From: Leucaena leucocephala
Taxonomy: Eukaryota > Streptophyta > Magnoliopsida > Fabales > Fabaceae
Length of the DNA stretch: 64,000 bases
Direction of reading: 5' to 3'
NCBI GenBank assembly: GCA_037074615.1
Contig: CM073551.1
Coordinates: 15,313,750-15,377,749, forward strand
Shown: positions 23,552 through 34,050 of the stretch, piece after piece
How positions within the stretch are numbered: the first letter of the stretch is position 1
Layout of the letters: every line of letters begins with the position of its first letter
The notes under the pieces: model-generated
The model's database searches: none
Told to the model about the DNA's origin: nothing
Seen by the model: the letters and a program-made list of their open reading frames with translations, nothing else
Position numbers and translations under genes: made by a program

Positions 23552-24250
23552 ATGACTAGATATAGATCCAGATCCGAAACCACGGTGAATCAGTGGGATC
23601 CTAGACCAGAGGTCTCTAGTTCGGATAGTTCAGAAGAGGAGATAATGAGCAATGATTCTGATCCTTGGATATCTCCAGTAGTGAGTGACTCAGAAGTGGA
23701 TAGTTCTTCCGTAGGATCAAATCTTGTGGTGGATGATCAGGAGAAGAAGGTGATAAAAGGTCCTATTCCTTCTATTCCCATAAATATGGTACCTCCAAAT
23801 AGAGCAGACAATTCAGGATCCAGCCAGGTACTTGATCAGATTAATGCACCAGGTCCCAGTAAGTCCAGAGTGACACTAGTAGAGATATCTTTGGGAAATC
23901 TGATCGTAAGGATGGTTCCAGGGAAGAACCTGAGTAGAGAATAATTTAAGAGCTCGGTAGTATTAGCCCGACAGCTATATGAGCTGAGGCAGACCCTGAT
24001 CAGAAATGTAGATCAAGGTTATATGGTTTATCAGAATTTCATCACAAGGGTAAAAGCCATATATCAAGCTTGGGATCCAAATGTGTTAACCTTGGGTCTT
24101 TGGCTAGAGATTATGGATGATGTATTGCCGACTACTCCTACCTGGAGATCAGAGTTGGATCGATATTTTGACAAAGAACCATATTGTACTGTATCTGACT
24201 GGATCTACTTGGTAGAAGAGTATATTAGAATAAAGTTCAAGAAGAATTAG
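23552..24250 (+). pseudogene. Extra ORF upstream of gag in B1 (unknown function)
   Basis: A 232-codon frame with one in-frame TAA at 23942-23944, reading MTRYRSRSETTVNQ at the start and DWIYLVEEYIRIKFKKN at the end. It parallels the extra ORF of element A (18729-19538): the same RSETTVNQ.DPRP start, an acidic serine-rich segment, a PGPS segment, YQNFITRV, PTTPTWRSELDRYF and the basic tail. It sits between the primer-binding site and gag with its own ATG. No known domain, signal peptide or membrane segment is apparent. A role in RNA packaging or regulation would be a guess. Confidence 0.7.
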
Positions 24251-24393
24251 GGTAATGTTTTCAATGTACGTAATGTATAAAAGATCAGTACAGTAGCATA
24301 TGTATGACTGTGACATGTACCTTGTATGCTATGTTTGGAATGAAATGAGAAGTGTTGTTTATTGTATTCCCTTCTGTATTATAGTATAACAAC

Positions 24394-25520
24394 ATGGTTC
24401 AAACAAGAAGAACTGTTCCAGCCGAGGAACCACGAGAGGCTGGAAACATTAATCAAATAATATTAGAACGATTGGAACAACAACGAAGAATAATTGAGGA
24501 AATACGGGCAGCACAGGCACGTAATGAGCAGGAGAGAGATGCCGCTATAGCTGTAGCTGTAGCAGAAGCTGTAAGCAACCTGAGGCCACCCGAGCCTTCA
24601 GGATCAGCTAGTAGAGAACCACAGCCGGTACAGCCCCAGCGACGGGTTGACCCAAGAGAGGATGCAGCTAGCATCCAGCAATGGATGATCAGATTCTGTA
24701 AGTACAATCCTCCAGTATTTGAAGGAACGTTCGAGGTGCAGATGGATGAGGATTGGATTAGCAGATTAGAAAAGATCTTCTAGGTTCTTGACTGCCCAAC
24801 GGAAACCAAAGCTTAGATGGCTATCTATCAGCTAGGGAAAGATGCTGATAGGTGGTGGAAGAATACTGAGTTACTTCTGCAAGCAAGAGACATCCCGATC
24901 ACCTGGGAGGTGTTTCTTGAGCAGTTTTATGAAAAATATTTTCCTCAATCAGTGAAAGATGAAAGAGAAGCGGAATTCCTTGTATTGAGACAAGGAGAGA
25001 GGAGTCGTTTGATGAATACCTTGCTAAGTTCATCCGGCTATCTCAATATTCCACTTATCTACGCCAAGTGGATGATGAACGCTGAATGACAGAAAGGATG
25101 ATCCGAGGGCTGAACTCTACGCTAAAGGAGAAGTTAACTCCTCAACAATATAGCCAGTTTAACAAGGCCGTGGAGGCATGCCGTATTGTTGAAAATAGCA
25201 TGAATCACAGAATGCTATTTAGATCGGGAACCAGGGATCAAGCAGCTCCTGATAAAGCCGGTCGAAATCAAGAATCTGCCAGTGGTAGTGGCTACAGGAA
25301 AAGAAAGCGACCATGGCAGAACAACAGGAGGCTAAATAAAGGAAATTTCTGCGGAAGGTCCAACAATAGAGATTCAAAGGCCCAAGTATGTGACAAGTGT
25401 GGAAAGAATCATGGTGACAGACCATGTTTAATGGACCAGAATATTTGTTACACCTGCGGGAAGCCTGGCCATTTTTCCCGAGAATGCCCTCAAGCTATAA
25501 CAAATCCAAGGCCAAGGACA
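24394..25520 (+). pseudogene. gag: Gag of B1, with stops and a frameshift
   Basis: Starts MVQTRRTVPAEEPREAGN and follows gag of A through the QQRRIIEEIR helix, an AAIAVAVAEAV helix, the capsid (YNPPVFEGTF, ITWEVFLEQFYEKYF, LRQGERS) and two knuckles, CDKCGKNHGDRPC and CYTCGKPGHFSREC (25446-25487). Breaks: TAG at 24781-24783 and 24814-24816, a shift near 25000, TGA for tryptophan at 25083-25085. Gag then runs in frame into the protease. Its role would be particle assembly and RNA binding. Confidence 0.88.
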
Positions 25521-28500
25521 CCAGGAAGAGTGTTTGCACTCACTAGGGAGGATGCTCAGCGGTCACCTGAGATGATCCAAGGTATAATCTATCTCAATGA
25601 TCATGTTGTGACTGCTCTATTTGATTCGGGTGCAAGTCATTCCTTTATTTCCTATGAGTGTGCTAAATGCCTAGGCCTTCGGATTAGCAAGTTGCGTTAT
25701 GATATACATGTAAAAACCCCCACCAATGCTAGGGTAGTTACATCTGATGCCTGTTTGAATAGTATAGTGCGTTATGAGCATTGTTGTACCACCCTAGACT
25801 TAATATGTATGCCTTTCTGAGAGATTGATGTCATACTTGGTTTAAATTGGTTAGCCTCCAATAATGTGATGCTAGACTGCAGGAATAAAACCCTAGTTCT
25901 TGGCTCAAAGGTTGCTGATCTGAGTCCAGAAGTAAGATTGAATTTCATAACGGAGGCTCAGGCAGATAAATATCTACGGAAAGGATGTCAGGGTTATATG
26001 GTATTCTTTTCTGTTCAAACAGAGGTAGAAGAAGGAATTAATGAGATCCCAATAGTCAAAGATTTTCCTGAACTCTTTCCGAAGGAGATTCAAGGGTTGC
26101 CTTCAGAACGTGAGGTGGAGTTTGCAATTGACATTGCACCTGGAGCTGGACCAGTATCCAAAGCCCCATACAGGATGGCTCCTAATGAGATGATGGAACT
26201 GATGAAACAAATTGAGGAGCTACTGGAGAAGGGTTTCATAAGACCCAGTGTATCACCATGGGGTGCTCCTGTGTTATTTGTCAAGAAGAAGGATGGCAGT
26301 CTAAGGCTATGCATTGACTACCAGGAGTTAAATAAGATTACGGTCAAGAATAAGTATCCTCTTCCCATATTCGACGATCTGCTAGACCAATTAGCAGGAG
26401 CGAGCTTATTCTCTAAGATTGATTTGAGATCTGGCTATCATCAGCTAAGGGTGAAGTCAGATGATATTCCAAAGACTACTTTCAGGACGCGCTATGGACA
26501 TTTTGAGTTCCTTGTGATGCCTTTTGGGCTAACGAATGCACCTGCTATTTTCATGGATTACATGAACCGGATCTTCAGGCCTTATTTAGATCAGTTCGTT
26601 GTGGTCTTCATTGATGATATCTTGGTGTACTCCAAATCTACAGAGGAACATGAAAGGCATTTGAGAATTGTTCTTAGTACCCTTAAAGAAAAGAAGCTTT
26701 ATGCTAAGCTGAGTAAGTGCGAGTTTTGGCTTTCAGAAGTCAAATTTCTTGGTCATGTCATATCCCGAGAAGGGGTAGATATGGATCCTAGCAAAGTTGA
26801 AGCAGTTTTGAGCTGGGAGCAGCCGAGGACAGTGACAGAGATCAGAAGCTTTCTTGGCCTAGCAGGGTACTATAGAAGATTTATTCAAGACTTTTCTCGA
26901 GTTGCCTTGCCACTTACCAAGCTTACCAGAAAGAACCAGCAGTTTAAGTGGGATGAGAAGTGCGAGGCTAGCTTCCAAGAGTTGAAGCAGAGATTAACCA
27001 CTACTCCTGTACTGATTATTCCAGACCCAACTCATACTTACGTAGTCTACACTGATGCTAGCAAGCAGGGGTTAGGATGTATGCTGATGCAGCAAGGTAG
27101 AGTAGTAGCCTACGCTTCTCAGCAGTTAAAGCCACATGAAGGAAATTATCCCATTCATGATCTGGAGCTTGCGCGGTGGTTTACGCTCTGAAGATATGGA
27201 GACACTATTTATATGGAGCAACTATAAAGTTGTATTGCGACCACAAAAGCCTGAAGTATCTACAGGATCAGAAAGAGCTAAATATGAGGCAACGGCGATG
27301 GATGGAATTGTTAAAAGATTATGACTTCCAAATTAAATACCATTTAGGAAAGCCAATGTGGTAGCTGATACCTTGAGTAGAAAAGTGGTGCAGGTTGCAC
27401 ACATGATGATCAAGGAGTTGGAATTGATAGAAGATATGCGCGATTGGAGCCCTCTATATCAAATGCAACTGACGGAGAGTCCTTTCGGAGGAGTTCATGT
27501 CAGATCTTGCATAGAAGATGAGATAAAAGAGGCTCAAAAGCAGGTTAAGCTCGCAGCAATATTCAAAGATAAACTGGAGAGAGGGAAGACCAGGAATTTT
27601 GAGATTTCCCCGGAAGGATTGTTGCAGTTCAGGGGAAGGCCCTATATCCCTAATGCTATGGGATTAAGAGAAAGAATTCTGGAGGAAGCACATAAAAGCC
27701 GGTATACAGTACATCCAGGTATGACCAAGATGTACCATGATGTTAAAAGGTTGTTTTGGTGGCCTGGATTGAAGAAGGATGTAGTGGCTTATATGTCCAA
27801 GTGCTTGACCTGCCAGAAAGTAAAAATTGAACATCAAAAGCCAGCGGGAACATTGTAGCCTCTAAATATCCCTGAGTGGAAGTAGGATGGTATTGCCATG
27901 AACTTTGTGGAAGGACTACCCATGACTCCAAGTAAACATGATACAGTATGGGTAGTAGTTGATCGATTGACAAAGTCAGCCCATTTCCTGGCAATCAATA
28001 AAAGAGATTCTCTAGAAAAGCTGGCAAAGTTATATATAAATGAGATTGTTAGGCTTCATGGTATCCCAAGCAGCATTGTGTCTGATAGAGACCCTCGATT
28101 TACTTCTAATTTTTGGAGGGCTTTACAAGAAGAAATGGGTACTACTCTTCGATTTAGTACAGCTTATCATCCTCAAACGGATGGTCAGTCGGAGAGAACA
28201 ATCCAAACGCTAGAAGATATGTTGAGAGCATGTGTTTTGGATTTTAAAGGTAGCTGGGATGTCCATCTATACCACTCGTAGAATTTGCTTATAATAATAG
28301 TTATCAGACTAGCATCCAGATGGCACCTTTTGAAGCTCTATATGGACATAAATATAGATCCCCCTTATGCTGGCTAGAATTGAGTGAGAGGAGAATGCTT
28401 GATCCTGATATAGTGGATCAAACCGCAGAGCAGATTGCGGTAATTAGAAAAAGTTTGCTGACGGCTCAAAGCAAACAGAAAAGCTATGCAGATGTCAGAA

Positions 28501-28940
28501 GGAAGCTGTTGGAGTTTAAAGAGGGTGAACATGTATTCCTTAAGTTAACTCCAACTACAGGAGCCTGACGATCGATCAAAGTGAAGAAGTTACATACAAG
28601 ATACATCAGACCATTCCAAATTCTCTCAAAGGTGGGGACAGTAGCCTATAGATTAGCTCTTCCTCCAAATCTTAGCCAGATACATGATGTGTTTCATGTT
28701 TCCCAATTAAAGAAGTATGTTCCAGATCCATCCCATGTAATTGAGCAAGATGAAGTCGCGCTACGAGATGATCTGACTTATGAGGTTGGACCAACATGAA
28801 TTGCTGATCGAAAGGTCAAGCAGTTACGTAATAAGCAAATCCCTCTAGTTAAAGTGATATGGAAAGGCTTGACTGAGCATGAAGCTACGTGGGAAATAGA
28901 AGAAAAGATTAGGGGGAAGTATCCTGAGTTGTTTTCATAG
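25521..28940 (+). pseudogene. pol: Pol of B1 (protease, RT, RNase H, integrase, chromodomain-like end), broken
   Basis: Protease site FDSGASHSF (25620s), RT with [13 protein letters not shown] and FIDD (26607-26618), RNase H ([18 protein letters not shown]), integrase zinc domain with the canonical HPG and CLTCQ, core residues in MNFVEG, SDRDPRF and QSER, then HVSQLKKYVPDP and a tail ending EATWEIEEKIRGKYPELFS, the chromodomain-like end typical of Tekay elements. Breaks: TGA at 25818-25820, single-base losses near 27172, 27350 and 28265, TAG at 27856-27858 and 27883-27885, TGA at 28566-28568 and 28797-28799. Several stops sit where C-to-T change of CAG, CGA or TGG codons would make them. Confidence 0.9.
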
Positions 28941-28975
28941 GATGTGTATAATGTAAATTTTGAGGACGAAATTTA

Positions 28976-28993
28976 TTTTAAGGGGGAGAGAAA
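28976..28993 (+). other. Polypurine tract of B1
   Basis: TTTTAAGGGGGAGAGAAA immediately before the 3' LTR start TGTAATATCC, preceded by GAGGACGAAATTTA as in A and G. Confidence 0.85.
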
Positions 28994-31713
28994 TGTAATA
29001 TCCCTAATTTTCTGTACTGATTTATATGTACAGATTGAATGATATATATGAATTATTTTTCAAGAAAAAGATGTGGTTATTTATGTAAAGAAAGGGATTA
29101 AATTGAAAAAGAAAGGAAATTAAAGGACTTGATTGCAATTATGAAAAGGTTAAGGTTAAGAAGAAAAAGTAGACAAAAATGTGGGGTCCTTAAGTGTAAT
29201 TTTAGCCAAATAAAGGGACTTAAGTGCAAAGAAGAAAAAGTTCCCTGGTGCTAAAGTGTATTAAAGAAAATTAGGCCAGAAGTGGTTTGGACTGCCCGAA
29301 AGTATTTCAGTCCCAGATCTCACCAGTAGGGAGAGCAAGTGACGCTGGGTAATCCAGCTTAATACAGGAATTTTTCAAGACTCCAGATAGCCAGAATTGA
29401 TCTGATAGTCTAAAAGTTATAAAAATTCCTACCGGATATCCTAGATTTCAGATATAAGTGAGAAATTACAGGATGATACGTCCTGATGGGACGGAGGTCA
29501 GAAAACTGACAGAATACCGATAGGAGGTCTGTAGGAAAAGTTATTCATAAATTAGAAAATCCAGACGGGAGTATGTGGCCTCCGGGTATCCGATAGGGAG
29601 ATTTATCGGTATTTAAAAAGGGACTGAATGAGTTCAGATGACCTTAGTCAGATAAACGTTATAACCCACAGGGATGCTTAAACACAGTAGGTCAGTGTAT
29701 CTGGTGAAAGGACCCGGTGTCCGGGTATGTGTGTTAACGGTGTATAATAGTTAAAATATTCGATGAACTGTGTCGGGGGAAGATTCCTCGTAATGCGTGC
29801 CATAAAGGTAATGGACCCAGAAAGGCCAAATAATGGCCCCATCAAAGGCCCAATAAGACTCTTGGACTGACAGGTGGGCCAGTGTCCAGCAGAACCCCAG
29901 AAAAGTACGAAACTACGAAAATGCCCCTGTGTTGTACTAAAGGGGTAATAGGCGTATGAAGGGCATTTTGGTCATTCTAGACAGGTTCAGAAGCCAAGAC
30001 AGATATAGGTAAGGGTCAGTGTATACCCTGACAAAGTACAAAAAGGTGTAAAATGACGGTTTTGCCCTTAGGGTTAAGATAGTGCACGAAAGGGCACCCA
30101 GGGGTATTTTGGTCATTTCGCAGGGGATCTATAATTGAGTTTAGACCCAGTATAAAAATGTTAATGATATAAAGGACCTAGATACTAAATTTAAAGTCAG
30201 AAGATATAATATGGATTTTCAGAAAAATTATATTCAGAAAACGGTCCAATTTTCAAGGAGACGGACCGGGCCGGTACCGGATTGGACCAAAAATCTTCCA
30301 GAAGGCTTCTAGCTCCCTCCAATTTCGCCATGTGAAGAATGTGAGGGGTGAGGTGTCCCTTGAGGTGTCCCCTTGATGATGCAGTAAAGGAATAAAAGAA
30401 AAATAGGAAATTCTGGAAAAACCAGGACCACAAGTTCATAAGACTTCAAAATTACAAGAATGCCATCCATCAAAACTATAAATACCCCCTAGCTCTTCAT
30501 TCTCACGGCCAAGGAGCACTTTAGAGAGATAAAGAAGTTCTTGAGAGAGAAAGTGAGAGAAAGAAAGAAGAAAGGAAGTTCTGGTGAAGTTGGAAGCAGT
30601 ATAGAAGTTCTGGAGTTCTGCTTTTAAGGTAGTACCTAATCCTAGCTTTTATGTAATGTCTTTGTGATTGGTTGTGCTATTGTTTGGTTGGATTGTTGTC
30701 TTATATGTTATGCTTGAAGCTTTATTACAATGTTATGATCATATGTTATTGAATATGGAAGCACGCAGCATGCTTATCTGTACATAATCACAAGCAAGCA
30801 CTGTCACTCTGCATTACATACTGTGTACGTAGGTGCTGCCGAAATTCTGGCAAAGTGGTAAAGAAAGGAACTGATACATACTGTGTACGTAGGTGCTGTC
30901 TAAGGAGGCTGGAAGTGAGTGGACCTAGCCGGTTCATCCAGTCTTTCCTGGGTACTTTCGTAGAATGGTAGTTCTCATGGGAATTACCGAATCGGTACAA
31001 GATCGGTTACTTTCTAAAGATAAAGTATAGCCGTTATGCTGCCGGATTTTAGAGAAAAAGGATGTATTAGAAATATGAGAATTTTCTACATGTTATGATG
31101 AATAACAACTTATTAATTATTAATGAGTATTGTTTGGCATGCTTGACTGATATATGATGAATGTATGCATATGTATGCAAGATTGAAATGCTGAAATTTA
31201 CCACTGTGAACAGTAACACGTGGTGACCTAATGAGGTTTAACCCATCATTAAAAATAGTAAATGAATGAATAAAAGTATGAAATTTTTATGGTAAATAGT
31301 AGACATATTAAGATTCGATTTGATATATAATATGCCTCGTTTGTATGTCTACACATGGAGTTATAAATTGCCAAAGTTGGTACTAGAATACTGGATTTAG
31401 GAGAAAAACGTGGGATGAACAGTAAAGTTTTAACATTGACCCATGTTGACTTGGTCAAAGATTGGTCAATGAGTGCTTTTTCACTAAAATATAATTGAGT
31501 TAGCTTCATGTATCAATTAGAACCACTTAATTTTGATTTTTCTATAATTAATTATGATTTTCTGAAGTCAGGTCACTCATCTGGAATTTACACAGTGAAC
31601 AGTACCCGAGAAGAGTAAAATTCCAGATTGAGATATTGGACTTCAATGACCTTGAAAGTGTCTCTAAATGCTACCAAATGATCCGTAAAATGTTCGAAAG
31701 TAAGGACATTTCA
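28994..31713 (+). mobile_element. 3' LTR of B1
   Basis: A 2720-bp LTR, TGTAATATCC...GGACATTTCA. It carries TATAAATA (30477-30484), donor-like AAG|GTAGTA with GT at 30629, and the conserved block (about 30885-31000). The hairpin seen in the 5' LTR at 7369-7386 is missing: around 30818-30900 a stretch is deleted and TACTGTGTACGTAGGTGCTG occurs twice (about 30820 and 30880). The following bases AAACC are the expected right target duplication, without a surviving partner. Confidence 0.9.
30477..30484 (+). promoter_or_regulatory. TATA box of B1 3' LTR
   Basis: TATAAATA then CCCCCT, with the same leader and donor-like site as the 5' LTR. Transcription from here would read into Athila-type sequence. 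Confidence 0.65.
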
Positions 31714-32995
31714 AAACCTGAGTAAAGAGTAAATGGTTTTGTGGTTTTGTGGGTGCAGTAAAATAAAGATATAGTAAAATAGATGTTTTTATGCTTTTTG
31801 TTTAAGATGGAAAATGGTTGGTTTGTGAAAGTAATTTATGATGATAGGCTCTTGATGATGAAAAATATCTATCCTTGCTCTCAATGTATATGGAGTTTGA
31901 AATCACTAAGTCTTGAATAGAACCTCAATCAATCGATTGAGTCCAAAACCCTAATATTCTTTAAACTCCTTTGATCAAAGCTAGTTTAAAGACTATTATT
32001 GAACTGCTAAGGATCACTTAATGTGCAATTTAAACCAGATGGAAGAATGCCCTCGAATGAGCGTCGATCGACTAACCCTAGAATTCAAGCAATCAAATCA
32101 ATTAGCAACGATCGTTGACAACCGTTCAACTAGCTTAAACTCAAAACTAAAATATTATATTAAAATCAGTATTCAAAACACCTAAAGTAAATTACAATCG
32201 TCTAATTTGAGAATAATCAATCGATATTCAAAACTTGTTCATATGATGAAAAACCCTAGATCTAGAAGCAATCAAAATATGACAAGATACAAATTAGAAC
32301 AGAAGAAACTCCCCGTTCAATTCGTGAGCTCAAGATACTGGATCCATCACCAAGAGACTAAAGGTTTAGCCTCTCATGACTTCTACTGCACTGCAATCGC
32401 TGTTCAGATGTGATGCCATGAAGAAACAACGAAGAGATGAAAGGTGAAAGGGGTAGAGATATGTAGAAGGTGTGTAGAGATCGCTCGAGTACTGCTTCTT
32501 AGCCTAATCAGGTCCAAAAACCAGCCTCCTCTTTGACGGCAGCCTCCCTCCCTTCTTATAACAGCATGACCTAATTCAAAACGCGCAGTTTCAGCGATTT
32601 GTACTTTTAGTCGCGACCAAATACATTTGTTCATCGCGACCTATGAACATGGAGAATCTTCTAGAAGAATTATGAGTCGTGACTTTAGGGCTCTTTGGTC
32701 ACGACTAAATAGCACAGAGGCGTGATTTAACTTGTGGTTTCTTTCCTGGTCCTTATTTTCTTCCAAAATACCTGTAATTCAATAAAAGTTCGCTGTAAAA
32801 GTTCAAATCAGTAAATAACAGAATATATGCAGTTTGGAAGGTTGATTTACCATTTTACCCTTTAATTAGCACATTGCCCCTCACAATCATATACCAACAC
32901 AAAAGTACAATTTAAGGCATGAAACGAATGGTAAAGTTATTATAAAGCTGTCAAAATTGTCATAGAAACCATATACCAAATGTGTCTTATCAATT
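31714..32995 (-). mobile_element. Athila-type LTR (partial)
   Basis: Non-coding. On the minus strand a tract AAGTGTGGGGGAAT (just right of 32995) is followed by TGATAAGACACATTTGG, a layout typical of Athila 3' LTR starts. It also holds a TTATAA-type promoter candidate (about 32552-32560), TCGCGAC and GTCACGAC motifs (32610-32710), and CCCTAGA-type leader sequence (32240-32270). The left end was lost to the B1 insertion. A second LTR start of the same kind is at about 37242. Assignment is by general resemblance, with no coding part inside. Confidence 0.55.
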
Positions 32996-33244
32996 CCCCC
33001 ACACTTGAACCTTTGTAATCCTAGACAAAGAAATGAATTACACCTAGAACAATCACTATTAAAGCCAAGATAATAACATAATCCATAGTGTGACTTGAAA
33101 ACAATTAATCTACCATCTTTTGGGAATGCAGAAGTGATAATGTGAGAAACGCCAAGCAATCAACTACTAAATGAAATCAACCTCAACTGTATGAGCGCAA
33201 TAAATCCTCTCTAATCATGTAAGTGTTTAGCTCTCTCTATCCTC
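32996..33244 (-). mobile_element. Athila-type 3' non-coding region, copy 1
   Basis: Begins at the polypurine tract (CCCCCACACTTGAACC on the plus strand) and runs alongside 37242-37480 with strong similarity (GAATTACAC, ACATAATCCA.AGT, CCATCTTT, AAGTG.TTAGCTCTC). It stops at about 33244, where a retroelement U3 fragment begins. Confidence 0.55.
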
Positions 33245-34050
33245 TCTAATCTTGAGAAATGACCAAAATACCCTCGGTTCACTTTTTTGCACTATATGAA
33301 TCGTAAGGGCATAATTGTCATTTCACACCTCTTTATACCCTATCAGAGCATATACTGACTCTGATTAGCCTATCCAAAATGACCAAAATTCCCTTCATTA
33401 ATCTCTTGTTCATTATTACAACATAGGGGTATTTTCATAATTTTGTATTTTTCTGGGGTTCATCTGGACACTGGCCCACATAACGGTTCAGTTACCTTAC
33501 CGGGCCTTTGGGATGCCATTTTGGGCCTTTATATGGGTCAACTACCTTTATGGCACGATTCCCAAGAAACCTCTCCTGAAAGTATTTATCGAGTATTTTA
33601 TTCTACTGTAAATTCCATTAAAAATTCTACAAGACTCCTTTCCTAACTCTGTCAGTTTTATAAATTCTTATATTAATTATAAGAATTTACTATAAAATTT
33701 CATCTGATTCTGAGGTCCAAAAAATACTGTAATAATTTTTCCTGACCTCATAAATTTATATCAATTCATCGGGACCTCAAATCAAAATTCTGTGTTGCGT
33801 TTAACTGGCCAGAATAATTTTCTCTATTTACTGGTAAAATTTGTGACTAATCTATTTTTGGGCAATTTTAGGCCTTTTCTAGCTCAATTTCTTCATAATT
33901 ATACTTTTGCCCCTTGAACTTTTAATAAATTACATTTAAATCCTTAAACTTTTTGAAATTACACTTAATGGCCCAATATTTATGTCCACCTTCTATTTTG
34001 ACCCTAGAACTTTTATAAATTCCACTTAGGTCCTTGAACTTTCCATTATT

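Larger units (their letters stand above)
6025..31713 (+). mobile_element. Tekay-type Ty3/Gypsy element B1 (autonomous type, decayed), with element A nested in its 5' LTR
   Basis: Plus-strand element with a 5' LTR (6025-7445 plus 22551-23438, left end missing), primer-binding site, an extra ORF, gag, pol ending in a chromodomain-like tail, polypurine tract and 3' LTR. Element A and one copy of its TGAAG duplication interrupt the 5' LTR. All frames carry several stops and shifts, more than in A, consistent with B1 being the older element. The right flank reads AAACC (31714-31718); the matching left duplication is lost with the missing left end. Confidence 0.88.

Noticed and set aside
29480..29520. 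Possible hammerhead ribozyme in the B-type LTR (CGTCCTGATGGGACGGAGGTC...GAAAC-like)
   Set aside because: The core reads CTGATGG rather than CTGATGA, and the CGAAAC half does not pair as required. The F-type LTR copy at 39050 also breaks the pattern.
32207..32634. Small frames in the Athila-type LTR
   Set aside because: Non-coding LTR region with a promoter-like TTATAA; frames are short and have no counterpart in the other Athila copies here.
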